Shown here piece by piece: positions 26,353-38,844 of a stretch of 64,000 nt of DNA (position 1 is the first letter of the stretch; each line of letters starts with the position of its first letter). The stretch comes from Trichinella spiralis (lineage: Eukaryota; Nematoda; Enoplea; Trichinellida; Trichinellidae). A program made the translations under genes and the position numbers. The notes under the pieces were generated by a model. It was not told the DNA's origin, made no database searches, and worked only from the letters and a program-made list of their open reading frames with translations. The DNA lies in contig CM012953.1 in assembly GCA_000181795.3 (NCBI GenBank), positions 17,812,378 through 17,876,377 of the forward strand, in the 5' to 3' direction.

Positions 26353-28161
26353 AATATATGTATGACTTGATCAACAAGAATAAGCTGTTGTTGTTGCTCT
26401 TTACCAACAGATAATTGACGATGGTGCTTTCAGAAATTTTAGGATTCTGTTTCGGTGTTCTTATCACCAAACAGAGGTTCAAAATCTATTTTTTAGTTTA
26501 CATTGCAATCAATATTGTGATCATTTTGATCATTAGTGATTATTATTTGAAGTTAGAGAATAATTTATCAATTATATTTTATTTGAATATTTCGCGGTGG
26601 CATCTGAACATATGCTGTTTTTTCTGTAAAATTTCTTATAACGATCACTTTTTTACGTTCAGGTCAGTTGAAACTTGCTTAAACTTTTATTGCCATTATT
26701 ATTTTAAAATTAATAATATGTTACACTTTCAGAAGATCTGCATGTGAATTTCATTCATATTGCGTTTCATTTCTACAAACCTTGTTTGATCATTTTAAAT
26801 AATGAATTCAATTTTAAATTTTTAAATACCGTTGTAAAAATTCATTTTCTCACTTTTTAAGACACACAATTGCAACAAAATAATTCATAAGTATATTTAT
26901 TCTTAATTCAGTTGTTTTCCTTGCTAATGAATATGGAGAAAATTTTTGAAATTACGCATCAAAATGGACGACATCATCTCACATGACCGCAGTTAGAGTG
27001 CTGTCACATGACACATGTGTGTCCGTAAAGATACCCTAAAGATGCCGTGAATCAAATAACCAAGATTTCCAGAGAATCAGACAACCAGTCAACCATTAGA
27101 TTGAGAGGAAACCACGAACAGCTGACATCAAGTCTGCTGCTCTTTGGGAGGTCAACCTGTCTAGCGAATATCGAGGTCATGGAACCGATACAAAAGCGCT
27201 TTTTTGTTCTTAATAAAAAATATACCACTCCACTAGTTGTGACTATGCCACGTAGAAACTGGAAGCTGCTGTCCCTCTGTCTGTAGTATGCCGCGCACAG
27301 TAAAACTGCTTTAACAAAGTTGTCACTGCCATCATGTCTCGTAAACCACAAGGCGCTCACCATCGTGAGTGATAAGATGCGAAAAACGAGCCGGCACTGA
27401 AACGACGACCGGCGCAACAGAAAGCCACGATGACGTTGCCACCAGTGGGCACATTACAAGTAAATATAAAAAATTCGCATCATCATACAATAAATTCAAT
27501 AGCAATGCAAAACAAAAATGCTAGTTTTAAGCAACTGCTGAGAGCGATTTCAAACAATAATGCAAATAAAAGTAAACAAGTTTCAACGCTTAAAATTCAT
27601 TTGACACTTCAGCAGCACATGAATAATGAATGAAATCAAAAAAAATCAGTCATAAATTTATTTTCTGTTTCACCTAGATTTTATTTATTTTGTATTATTT
27701 TTTCAATTTCTACCACCTAATATCTACATTTAAACTTGCATTTCAGAAATACTGTACCTATTTATCTATACCTATACCAAATGATTGTCAGAAACAGTAA
27801 AACAATTTTCACATATATTTGAATAAATATTAATATACATTATGCTTTTAATTATTTATATTAAATATCAGCGTTCTCATTTATTTCTTAATTAATTCTT
27901 TTATTATTTACTTCTTACTGTAATTTATTTTTATACTGTAGCAGTAAATTTGGCAATATGTACCTTTCAATTTGGAAGTTTACTATTATTTGATTGGTAT
28001 TTAAAAAAGATTTAAATTAAAGAAATGAGCTTTTGCCATGAATGATTTTTGTTATTTGATTATTTTCATTCTGGTCATTATTTGGCGAGCATAAACAGCT
28101 TACTTTTTTTCAGATTTATTTAACTTTTCGTTTATTTTAAGCATATTAATTTCAGTTTGAA
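25834..28161. other. Intergenic region between GLI and RPL21
   Basis: Polyadenylation-like aataaa at about 26,075, ATTT repeats near 25,940, and TA repeats at 26,034-26,050 and about 26,298-26,350. A block at 26,990-27,430 is more GC-rich than its surroundings but shows no recognisable protein on either strand. The acceptor-like ttcag at 28,151-28,155 is 6 nt before the RPL21 start and could be a 5' UTR or trans-splice acceptor. Confidence 0.6.
26298..26350. repeat. (TA)n microsatellite
   Basis: About 26 consecutive TA units, seen directly. Confidence 0.95.
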
Positions 28162-29107
28162 ATGGTCAATACGAAAGGCTACCGTCGTGGTACTCGTTAT
28201 TTGTTTGCAAGACCATTTAGAAAGCATGGCGTGGAGCCGCTTACGACGTTTCTTCGTGTTTACAAAATGGGCGACATTGTCGATATCAAAGTATTGAATT
28301 TATGTGTTATTTTAAAGATTTACAATTAAACGATGCCATTCTGCATTATAAATCGTTATATGTTTTGTTTCTTTAAAGGGGGTATTGTGTAAATTGTTTG
28401 TCTCCTGTTCATTATATCGTGTTGTTTGACAATGCTATTGCCGTTTTTCATATATTTTAGGGGAATGGAGCATTTCAAAAAGGGATGCCTCATAAATATT
28501 ACCATGGTAAAACTGGCCGCGTGTTCAACGTAACACCACACGGCCTTGGTGTAATTGTTAACAAGCGAGTCAGGTAATGTTTCATTATTTTTTTTCTAAT
28601 GAAATTTACATTTAATGATGAAGTTTGCAGAAATCGTATTATTCCGAAACGCATCAATGTTCGAATTGAGCATGTGAAGCCAAGTCGCTGTCGTGAAAAT
28701 TTTTTAAAACGAGTAAAGGAAAACGCAAGACTTCGTGCGGAAGCGAAAGCTCTCTTACGCAAAATATCTTTGAAAAGAAAAGTAATTATTTATTGTAATT
28801 ATTTTAATGGCATACATTTGTTTTTCTTTTTGAATAACACTTAAAATGGAATATCAATAAAATGTTATACTTATCACGTAATGGATAAGGTGTTGAGAAG
28901 GTTTTCTGAAATTAATATTTTAGAATTATTCACCTTAAATAATTTGTACAGAGATTTAAAAAATTTGAATAAATATATATTTATGCATTCATTTGTATAA
29001 TACACTGATCGTTTCAGCCGGAAGGACCACGCAAAGCCCATTGGGTTGATATGAAGAAGAATAAGCCAGTGATACTTCATCCTGTGCCGTATGAGCAAAT
29101 TCTGTGA
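28162..29107 (+). CDS. RPL21: 60S ribosomal protein L21 (eL21), 160 aa, 4 exons
   Basis: Structural protein of the large cytosolic ribosomal subunit. Exons: 28162-28290, 28461-28573, 28631-28781, 29018-29107, total 483 nt, giving 160 aa as in human. Conserved segments are [20 protein letters not shown] at the N-terminus, [40 protein letters not shown] and the terminal PVPYEQIL. The internal introns are ordinary GT-AG; C/D-box snoRNA motifs were looked for in them and not found. The 3' end converges on the ERp72 gene with 96 nt between stop codons. Confidence 0.97.
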
Positions 29108-29203
29108 TTGCATTTCACGCAATGAAAAATAATAAAGTTATGAAAGAATTTTTGTCGCTTATTTATTTCGTAAAACTTACAAACATGCGCGCGGGATTCT
29201 TTT
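29108..29203. terminator. Shared 3' intergenic gap of RPL21 and ERp72
   Basis: A plus-strand aataaag at about 29,130 serves RPL21. The reverse complement of ttatttatt (about 29,159-29,167) gives aataaa for the minus gene. The two 3' UTRs probably abut or overlap. Confidence 0.6.
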
Positions 29204-31556
29204 TCATAATTCTGCTTTTCCGAAGCTAACTACTGCGTGTTTCTTTAAGAACGCATTTAGTGCTTGCACTGTTCGTTCGCCGTGGTATTTAATTGGGCGT
29301 TTCTTGTTTCCTTTTGGAGCAAAATAAATGGTAGGAAAGCCTTCGACAGGATAATCAGGATCAACATCATTGTCCACAGCGTTCATTTTTGCGATCACTA
29401 AACCACTTTCTGATTTCAAAGAACGTGCTAATTCTTCATATATAGGCTCCAGTGCCTTAAAAATTAGAATAAAGAAGAAAATGAAGAAATTTTAAATACG
29501 AAAAAACACACCTTGCAGTGACCACACCATGGTGCGTACATTTCTATTAAAACATCTTTATTTTCATCTTTTACAATTTTGTTAAACGTCGAAGACACTA
29601 CTGTAACTACTGGTCCAGTTTGAATTTTTGGTGGAGCTTGAGTTTTCATGAATGATTTGATTCGACCTAGATTCGACCAATTGATAAAAGTGCGAGAGAA
29701 ATGAAAAGTGAATTTACTAAGTTACCATCATTGAGATTTTTCATAAAATTTCTGAACACATCTTCACTGAAATCATCCTCATCCGGATCAAGTGTGAATT
29801 TTCTGCCGTCGATACCGAAAACGATAACGTTGACATCCAGGCCGGAATCGTCCAGTTTTACTTCTTTCAATTCATCTTGAAATTCTTCTTCATCAGAAAT
29901 TGCGAACGTATACTTTGGATAATCTTTTGCCACATTTGCTATTCTTTTTCTCCAGTACTGGGTATCTGAACGTGGTGTTGGTAAGAATGGAAAAAATTTG
30001 AAAGTCTTATAGCTGGAGTAATTTTTCATTGTTGATACATACCATTTGCATATTGATAGCTGAAGTCTACCGAATAATAAGCAACAACCAGTGGCTTTTC
30101 ATTAATTTTATACATCCACTGATAGTTGGCTCTGGTACGGTGTCCAACCAAAGGTATGCAATTATTATAAATGAATTTCAAAATATCTTCCTTACTGGCT
30201 TCTGTCTGAAATGAAAATTAATGGAATTTCCTTGAATCCAGTCTCAATTGTAATACAGCGTATACTTTTTGAAATGTTCTCTTTCTTGATTCATACGGTG
30301 AAGCAAGTTTTTCAGGTATAAACAATATTATTTCACTTCGACCGTTGGTGGAATATTTGTGCTTCACTTCTGAATCAAAACTGAATGCAATATTTTTTAT
30401 TTTTTCTCGAAGTTCGTCGGCTGAAAATTTGTTTTATAAAAGAACGAAAATGTAAAATGTAAAAGATTTTACCAGCTTCGACAAAATTATTATAAAATGG
30501 CTCTTGATCATTTTGGAATAAACCAATCAAAGTGATATCTTCATTGGTGATGAATTTTAGCGCCGTTTGAACATTATCAATCTCACCAGCAGCCGGCTTT
30601 AGCTGTTCTTCCATATAATCAACAATTCCTAAAAGTGTCTTGAAATGAAATAATTTTTCATTTTAATTTATTTACTGTATCAGAGAATGCACATCGATGA
30701 CTGTAAAGTATGTGAAAATATTTACCATCGGCAAAACGTGGTCCATTGTAGTCGTACGGTCGTCCATATCGAAAAATCTTCAAAGTCGGATAGCCGTTGA
30801 TCTGGTATTGCGATGCTAAATCTTTTTCAACAATAGCATCCACTTTTGCCAATAAAATGGGCAGTTGTTGATCTCGCAAACGCTGAGCTGCTTTCTCATA
30901 TTCAGGAGCAAGTTTCTTGCAATGACCACACCTACAGATTGACTGGATCACAATCATAAATTACAGCATACAATTGACACTGGTCAGATAGATTTTCAAC
31001 TTGTAATTAAAGAAAAAAAAAGTTTTTTTCAAACAAAACAAACTTACCAAGTTGCAAAAAATTTGACAAGCATTAATTGGGTATTCGTAACGATATCTGT
31101 AAAATTGTCATTGGTCAAAGTGATCACTGCTTGTGGAGGCGGTTTATAATTCGGATCGGCTTTTTCAGAAACCCATTCGACAATTCCCTTCCAGTCGTTA
31201 GTTCCGTCGTAGTCTATGTATGAATGGCCATTCCAAAATTTCAACGTAGGATAACCGGTGATTTGAAAGCGATCTGCCAACGCCTGCTCGTTGACGGCAT
31301 CTACTTTTGCCAAAGGCACTTTGACATTGGTTTTCTTCAGCTTTTCTGCCGCACGTGCATACTCAGGTTCCAACTTTTTACAATGCCCACACCAGTGAGC
31401 GTAAAATTCAATCAATGCTATTGAATTTTCTTGCAAAAATTGATCATAATTATCATTAGTCAATACAACGACGTTATTTTCTTCTGTAAATTTTTCCGCT
31501 TTCGAAATGCCATCAAAACTGACAATAAATAATAATATGATAAACAGACGCATCAT
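29204..31556 (-). CDS. PDIA4: ERp72-type protein disulfide isomerase (PDIA4), 611 aa, 8 exons
   Basis: ER-lumen oxidoreductase and isomerase that forms and shuffles disulfides in secretory proteins. Exons in transcription order: 31556-31048, 30931-30726, 30628-30473, 30420-30266, 30205-30043, 29965-29726, 29666-29512, 29455-29204, total 1,836 nt with consistent phases. There is a signal peptide ([20 protein letters not shown]). Three thioredoxin domains have WCGHC active sites at about residues 56-59, 171-174 and 524-527, giving the a0-a-b-b'-a' layout typical of ERp72 rather than two-site PDI. The ER retention signal is KAEL. Two tandem a-type domains at the N-terminus support PDIA4 over PDIA3. 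The second active site is split across the exon 1/2 junction. Confidence 0.95.
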
Positions 31557-32693
31557 TATATAATAATAATATACTGTTTTCTGAACGACGGCGAACGAAT
31601 TTTTTTCTAATAAATGAAAAATACAATATTACTAGTAGTAGATTTCAACACCTCACTGCAACAGAGGAACGAAGAAATGAAGGTCAAACCAGACAATGAC
31701 CATTTTACTGAATATTTGACGAAAGTAAACGAAACCACGTCGAAACAAACTTCTCACTTATGCAAACATATTTAACCGACATACTCCCGTAGAAAACTCT
31801 GCTCATCAATTCACTTGCTAGCTGAGTTCACTTCACTTCAGCTAAATCAAAGGTCATTTGTTCAACATTCTATTTTGTTCCATTTTCAATAAAGTGATTT
31901 TCAAAATACAATCGTACAAAATATTGTAATCGGTTTTTGTATTAATATACTCAAAACAAAAAAAAACCAGATTTCAAAAATATAAAATATGAATAAAATT
32001 AGTATAATGTGCACTCATTTGAATTAATTATTAAACATACATCTGCAAACTGTGAACCACAGTAATCCTGAATACTGAATTATGATTTTAAAATATATGA
32101 GCGCCTAAATTTAATATTTTACAATATATTAACCGTAAAAATAATAATTATTACTATTATAGCGTTGAAATATTTTTGAAATTTTAATATTTTGAAATCA
32201 TGTGTCATGGAACTTTAATTTCATAATACATATACCGTATTTAACGAAGTTGAAAACCGGAAGCATAATTTCACTGACAAATTGACAACTGATCGCAGGT
32301 CTCCGTTGATGACATTTGAATTAAGCAGTAATAAATATATCAGTCAGAAACATAAAAAATTTTATTTTGTATGGCAAAAACTTTTTGCCATCTTAATTTT
32401 TGGTTTTTTAAATCTTTTCAACTTTAAAATTGTCACTGTTCTTGTTATTAAAATTCCTTAAAGTTGTTTTACATTAAACAGAAGGCAATATTTTTATAAT
32501 TTTTTGCGTTATATATCATTTAACTCAAAATAAATTCGAATAATACTGATGCAACAAATTAATTAAATCGGCTCCGTGATCAAGCAACTTTTTGGCGAGC
32601 ATGAATTTTGTTGTTGATTGAATAACTATTACTATTTGTTAATGCAAACAGTTTCAACTAGCAGATGAAAAACTGGTTTTAATCACCGTAGCC
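31557..32693. other. Divergent intergenic region between ERp72 and a small plus-strand gene
   Basis: 1.1 kb, very AT-rich, no coding signal. Presumably contains the ERp72 promoter close to 31,560-31,900. No ER-stress element could be defended. Confidence 0.5.
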
Positions 32694-33019
32694 ATGTTTA
32701 TCAATGTTGACGAGACGCAGTTGTGTGCAGTTCTTGCCCAAAATAAATATCCCGTGATTGGTAAACTTCAGTTCAAATCGTTCCCTCGTTCATCTGAATT
32801 TTTGCATCTTTTTGAACATAAAGTACATGAGAAAATACGAATCATTTGCTTTTTTGTCATTTTCTCAAATTCATTTATTATTTGAATTTTGGAAAGCAAA
32901 GCGGTCATGAAATACAAACTGTGGAAAACTCCATTATAAATGAACCGTGGATTGATAAGTGCATAGGATTTTGGTTAAAAAAGCAATTCGATACAGCATG
33001 TAAAAATAGAAAATGTTAA
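32694..33019 (+). CDS. Two-exon small protein, 83 aa, unrecognised
   Basis: Exon 1 (32694-32822) begins MFINVDETQLCAVLAQNKYP with a clean ATG. A 74-nt GT-AG intron follows (gtacat...ggaaag). Exon 2 (32897-33019) encodes QSGHEIQTVENSIINEPWID and ends KNRKC. The phase is 0 on both sides and the composition is protein-like, with Trp, Cys and mixed charge. The pattern near the start (Leu-Ala-Gln then Val-Ile-Gly-Lys-Leu) is faintly like RPA3-type OB folds, but this is not enough to name it. It could be a host micro-protein or a relic of a repeat. Confidence 0.45.
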
Positions 33020-33149
33020 ATCAACAAAATAACTACACAAATAATATCATAATCAGCTGCAGATTACAAACGATATAAACTGCAGAAAAATATAATTCCT
33101 CATTTAATGTTTCATTAAATAATATCATTTTCAAGTGATCAATTTAATA

Positions 33150-35110
33150 CAGAACAAGAGAATAGCTTCATTTTTCCAAGTGACAAAATTGTTCATCTTC
33201 GACTTTAGCAGACTTAATACTGTATTCGCGCGGAAAGTCAAATCAATAATGACTGTCCAAACTTGTAAACATTCTATTCACGTTTCCACTGAAAACGAAT
33301 CAAACAGTACACAACCAAATGATCACAACTTTAATCAATATGAAATATAATCAAATATCAATCAGAGATAAACGCTACAAGCGGCGTCTTAACACAGCAG
33401 ATTTAATCGACAAGCCTGAAATGACACGGTGAGATTCCCGATCAGGCAAACGTCAGCTGGAACCTGACTGTTCGTTTCAAATCAGCCTCAGTACGCCATG
33501 ATTCTTTACAACCCTGTGGGTCTCATCGTATTTCAGTGTGAGATTGCAGGTTGACAGCTGCTCCCTCTCATCCGGCAGCACTTGCATGATGTCGTACCGT
33601 AAAGATTTATTCATTGATCCAACGAGGCACTACATGTAGCTCTCTCTGAAATATGCTGGCAGTAGTTTTCACTCCATACAATACCTTCTTGATGTGGCTA
33701 AACTCCACACGTTTCGCTTTTCCTCGTAATTCCATTGAGGCAGCCTTCCCTGCCTGGCCATAAACCGACTGATTGCTTGAAGCATTCTTTCAGTCATCTG
33801 CTGCAGAACCATTTCCAGGTGAGCATTCTGGTTCGTCACAAACGTATCTTTCATTCCAATTCAGGCAAACAGCGGACCTGCCTTTAAATAATCTGCGGCT
33901 AGACTAATCTGATCTCTTTTTGGGGGCGCCACTTTGCTCTGAATTAGTCTCACCAAAGTTCAGCGTCACGTCCCACAGCAGCAAATCTCCCTATGCACTT
34001 TGCTTCATTTTTGCCGGATTCAGCAGCGTTGACTTGCTTCGGCCAACGTTTGATTAGTTTGCTTGGTTAGACCAACGCCCTTGTTCGCAGAAAGTGTTTT
34101 TACGCCTAGCACGGATGAATCGCTTTATCAATACGTGCTTGCTAGATAAAATCGCTGCATGTCTCCTTGACGGTGACAAGTCCCCGTTCTCCAGTCTTCC
34201 GCAGACACGGAGCTGGGTCGCTAAACATATCCTGCTTTCAGTTACGTGTCTCCTGCTTGGCAGACCTGGGTGTTCTTGTCTGGATGCCGCTTCCTGGCCC
34301 TGTGGTTCCCACGTGCTCTCAGCAGTCCACAACTCTTCCATGGTGGGATTCCCCATCTGGCGAACGTCAGCGGGCACCTGACAGTTCGTTTCAAATCATC
34401 GACAATACGCCGTGATTCTTTACAGCGCTGTATGTCTCTGCGTATGTGAGGTCGTTTCAGCGTAAGCCTGCAGCGTGACGACTGCCCAGCGCTCACCGCG
34501 GCGTTCCTCTCCATCTGTGTCATCCGTCGAACCTAGTTGACCCTTCATGTCAGCTTTCATTACAGGAACCAACTGACATCTCCATCTTGTTTATGCAGGC
34601 GGACTTGGATATACATCGTTCTGATGTTCGCTTGCGAGTTCACTCACAATTAGCGGAAATGGATGAGAATCTTCTATCTGTGGGTTGATGTAAGGAAGGT
34701 CTGGCCGTCGGGGGGTCCGGGGTACGTACCCTCGATCTATCACCATCAAACGGATATCCTTACTCAAAATTTAACAGCGCTTCTTCATATTCTGCAAAAG
34801 AATCTTCTTCCTTGCGAGGCCGAATCGCAGAAACGCAATTTCCTGCATCGTGCAAATTGCCGCCGTTGTGTACGCTGCGTCTCAGATGATCAGAATGTAA
34901 ACGACAAAACTGTTCGCCCTCGAATTTAGCGAACTCTATCTGCATTCAGACTAAAAGTCAAATCAATTATGACTGTCCAACATTGACAGTGTAAACACGC
35001 GTTTGCACTGAATACGAATCAAAATGATTGCACGTTTATCGATGCTGATCGGATGAAAACGCTACAAGAGGTGTCTGAACACAGCAGACTCCAATCCCAA
35101 GCATAAAGCG
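33150..35110. repeat. Degenerate dispersed-repeat/transposon block
   Basis: GC content rises compared with flanks. The segment 34,556-34,975 is a diverged copy of 40,058-40,465 and 51,733-52,140. Within the block, 33,160-33,420 resembles 34,920-35,100, and 33,440-33,560 resembles 34,346-34,510. Minus-strand frames (33,669-33,854 and 34,054-34,523) are Arg/Gln-rich and could be decayed gag, but no diagnostic motif is visible. Confidence 0.6.
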
Positions 35111-35881
35111 AGATATACCACTGTCTCAATTCAACAGCGTGATTAACGACACGTTTTATCAAATAAAAATATACAGACTTACGGTATTTACTGACAACCA
35201 AGTTCAATTCCAAGAATAAATTGTATGTCGTCATAAACAATTTTTTAAACCACTATATGAAAAACTTGAATAAACTAAAAAGAAATAATTTGAGTAAAAT
35301 TTGTTTGTTCTCAGTCTGTTTTATTTTACATTGGCAGCAAAATGACAGTGTAAAATTGACAGTGTTTGGCATCATTTGGGCAGTATTCATTGATGAAATT
35401 TCTGTTTCAAAGTTTTAAATTTATTAAAAATTTAAAAATGATATTACTTTAACAATATTTTAAAAATGAATTAAAAAATACTGATCATGCATAATTTGTA
35501 CTTGAGATTATAAAAGCAATTCGCTACATTTGAACTGCTTTAATCTGCAGTATAAATTTTTAAATTGACAAGAAAGATTTGATCATATCGAAAGATACAA
35601 AATAATATAATTGACAAATTTGAGCAATAATTTAATGTCATATTTTATTCAGAAATAAAGTGCAAAATACTTCAGTATGAATAAAGTATTTTTAAATGTA
35701 AGCATTTGTTTTTTATTGCATCCACAAATGTAATTTATTAAATATGTAAATTTTGAATATTTCAAGTATTTTTATTAATTTAATTGACGTTAATAATGCA
35801 ATTTATATTTTCAATTTGCCCTTAATTTTTAAATTAATTTACGGTAATAAGTTGTAACATTACAGACGTTTTAAAGTAAAA
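35111..35881. other. AT-rich PRIM2 upstream region
   Basis: No recognised gene or repeat. Presumed PRIM2 promoter DNA with no identifiable sites. Confidence 0.5.
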
Positions 35882-38094
35882 ATGGAATTTAATACGTCAT
35901 TTGAATCAAAACTTGAAATTGATAGTAATTATGAAGATGGTGCTGTTATTACTTCGTTAGATTTTGCGCACAATTTACAATTTTACGAAACACCTCCAAC
36001 TGTGAATATGGATTACAGACGTGCTGTTGATCTTGCAATTCAACGACATCAAGGTTTTGGTTTTTTTGTCTTTTTTGATGTATATATTTTATTTTTTCAT
36101 GAATTTAGTACTACTGGCAGTAGAAATGGCTGGTCGACGGTTTCCAAAATTCTCGGAAAATTACATGAAATTTCTTGATGGCCAACTGCGAGAAATTAAT
36201 TTTCAAATTGCCATTTCGTCGGTAAAGCAGTACATTGTTTTTTTTGTACACGAGATGAAAATTTTGTTTTATATTTCAAAAGCTGACCGGATGCTGTTGG
36301 ATTTCAAATTATAATCTTGTCAATTTTTAGTCATATGCGAGCGGTCAGGCAACGAGTTCCATATTAAAGCAACGCTTAGAAGATGCGCAATCACATTTTC
36401 TTCTTTTGATAGCTTTTGCTGAAACGTATGCTGAAATGTGAAACGGAATTTCAAATAATTTTGAAAAATCACATGATCTTTATTTAAGATTTCAAAATAG
36501 GCAATGGTTCTTGCAACAAGAAGTTGATTTGTTTCATTTTCGAATTTTATGTGAACGAAATGCTAGTATTCGAGACTTTTTATCACAAAATAATATCACA
36601 TATGAGAGTATTTCGGAAGATGAAAAGGAACATCAATGGAAACAATTATTTGATGGCTGTCATTCTGCTAAAGTGAAATATTTCAAAAAAATGAAGAAAT
36701 TGCCTCCTGAAGAGGAAGCTATAGAGCAAAAACGGTTTGTGATGCAATGGGAATTTTACAAGGTTTATTCATTTTTTGCGTCCCGTTGAAATATTATTTT
36801 GATTATATTAGTCACATTTTAGGTTCCATTTAAAGAGACAATTGCTTTACTTCGAGAAAGAAGAGTGCTTGTAAAATCTAGAATGGCTTTGGTGCCGCAT
36901 TGTGATTTTTTGAATACAATTGTCAACAGATTTCGCTCTGTTCAATCGAGAAAGCTTTCAGTGAATTATTGTTATTATTTTTTTAATTCTTATTTATTTA
37001 ATAATTTACGTTTTAAGATTATTGCAAAAAGATGCCATTTGCTTTATGCGGATTCTCGTTTGGCAGATTTGCGCGTACTTGGCGATGCACGTTGTCCTAC
37101 CCAAGAATACGTGAGCTCTGCTGATTCACGATCTGTTACGATGGAAATGGTTGAACCAGTGAGTAGTAGTAAAGTTTATACATAATTGCTAAGCATGTAT
37201 TTTTATGGCTTGTTCAGTTGAATTTTTATAATTTTCAAACTTCATAGTTTAAATTGGCATTTATTTTAACAAAATATTTGCAATTTGTTTTAGTAGCTTT
37301 TCAGTATGTTCAATTTAAATTCAAATAAATGCATTTTCTCAGATTGTGATATTTGCATTTTATGTAGCTTTCTGTGACTTCTTTTCCGTTGTGCATGCGT
37401 CGTTTATATGATGAGTTGAAAAGTGCTCATCATTTACGACATGGTGGTCGGATGCAATTGGGTCTTTTTTTGAAAAAAATTGGTTTATCTTTGAACGAAT
37501 CATTGAAATTTTGGGAATATCATTTTAGGCCGAAAATGGATGCAGAAAAGGTAACGATAAAATGATGTTGGTGTTCAGATGAATTGATCAAGTCGTTGTA
37601 TTTAGTTTCAACGTCAGTATGCGTATTCGATTCGTCATAATTATGGCGAAGAGGGCAAACGTGCTGATTATGCAGCTTATTCGTGCTTGAAGATAATTAT
37701 GAACAATCCGCCTGGAATTGGCGACTTCCATGGTAGCAGTTTTTATAAATTCGACAACTTATTCCATTCATCATTTTGTTTTTAGGGTGTCCATTCAAGC
37801 ACTGTGATGCGGAACATTTGCAGCAACTTTTGAAAAATTGTGGAATTCATAAAGATGACATTAAAAATGTAACAAATTTTTTGGATCATCCCCAGTAATT
37901 ACTTGTATCAAGGTGTTGATTGATTTTAGATAGTCAATTATGCATCCAACAATCATTACAACAAAGCCTGTTCAATATTTTTCGACTGCATGCATAAGCT
38001 TCCAGAAGGGGGTCTTGGTGAATTTATAACACATCCTAATCAGTATTTTGATGAAAGCAGAAAGCTGTACTCAAGAAGCTCTTCGAAGAAGTGA
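35882..38094 (+). CDS. PRIM2: DNA primase large subunit (PRIM2), 496 aa, 10 exons
   Basis: Regulatory iron-sulfur subunit of DNA polymerase alpha-primase, needed for RNA primer synthesis in nuclear DNA replication. Exons: 35882-36053, 36109-36221, 36331-36425, 36489-36762, 36823-36960, 37018-37158, 37368-37550, 37606-37732, 37786-37868, 37930-38094, total 1,491 nt with consistent phases. Family motifs include [57 protein letters not shown] and [13 protein letters not shown]. All four [4Fe-4S] ligand cysteines are present at about residues 320, 399, 416 and 456. Their spacing (79, 17, 40) is essentially that of the human protein. Length is close to human (509). Confidence 0.95.
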
Positions 38095-38540
38095 TTTCCC
38101 GTTGTACATGCAATGTAATATGTATGTTGTTTGTAAAACAGAATTATTTATACGCCATTAACATTATATAGGATAACCAGTTTGAACATATAATTTATTT
38201 TTTTTAAACTTTGACAAATTTGTGTTTTATTATTAGCAACGTTTTAAACAAACTGTTGTTTAAACATTTATATTTTTGAATGTAATGCTCGAATTAAAGT
38301 AATTTTATGTGAAATTGAAGCTTTATTTGATTCGTACTTGTACATTAGATAATTAAAAACAAAATATGAATGAAAATTGCATTGAATTTAAAAGTTTAAA
38401 ATGAATTCAACTGAACGTTATTATTTATGATTTATTCAAAGAAATTGCATGCTGACTGTTTCAGTTGACAACAGAAAAGAAAGTTGACGAAGTTTGAAAA
38501 TATGCTTGAACAGTAAGAGCAGTGTGAATGAAAAGAAATA

Positions 38541-38844
38541 TTAATCATTTTCAGTGGAACAGGTCGTTTTATGCCTGGTGAGAATCAAACTTTTTAAATG
38601 CTGAACTTCCTGAAAATTTCATATTTAAAATAATAGTTAAATTTATTTTTAAAAAATGTTTTTACAACAGCATATATATTTCACTCACGTGTTGTAGCAT
38701 TTGCAGTTGGAAACGTAAAAGTGCATGTTCTTCTTTCAGCATGAAAAATTTTTCATAAATGTAATCTTCCCTGAATCTGCGTACAAGTTTCAATTTTCTC
38801 GTTGAATTACTATTGCGAAGGCGACGTTTGCTATATTTCTCCAT
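38541..38844 (-). CDS. Small C/EBP-like bZIP protein, 74 aa, 2 exons
   Basis: Exon 1 (38844-38689) and exon 2 (38609-38541) are joined by a GT-AG intron (cac|gtgagt ... ttttcag|gaa), phase 0. The sequence MEKYSKRRLRNSNSTRKLKL is followed by LKEEHALLRFQLQML and HEVQHLKSLIL. It aligns without gaps to the basic region and zipper of C/EBP-gamma-type factors, including the LKEE and L-K-x-L-x-L zipper features. The invariant basic-region Asn is kept, but the N-x2-A-x2-S/C-R core is altered (Ala to Ser, Ser to Leu, Arg to Lys). There is no activation domain, so it could be a dominant-negative or atypical partner. It converges on PRIM2 (446 nt between stop codons). Exon 1 is duplicated at 50,360-50,515. 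Confidence 0.7.

Noticed and set aside
26415-26747. Hydrophobic frame MVLSEILGFCFGVL... as a membrane protein
   Set aside because: AT-rich DNA readily gives hydrophobic frames; no family motif and no partner exon were found.
27052-27417. 121-residue minus-strand frame in the GC-richer block
   Set aside because: Composition and lack of motifs suggest non-coding; neither strand looks like a known element.
28291-29017. snoRNA genes in RPL21 introns
   Set aside because: A C-box-like tgatga occurs near 28,617 but there is no matching D box or terminal stem.
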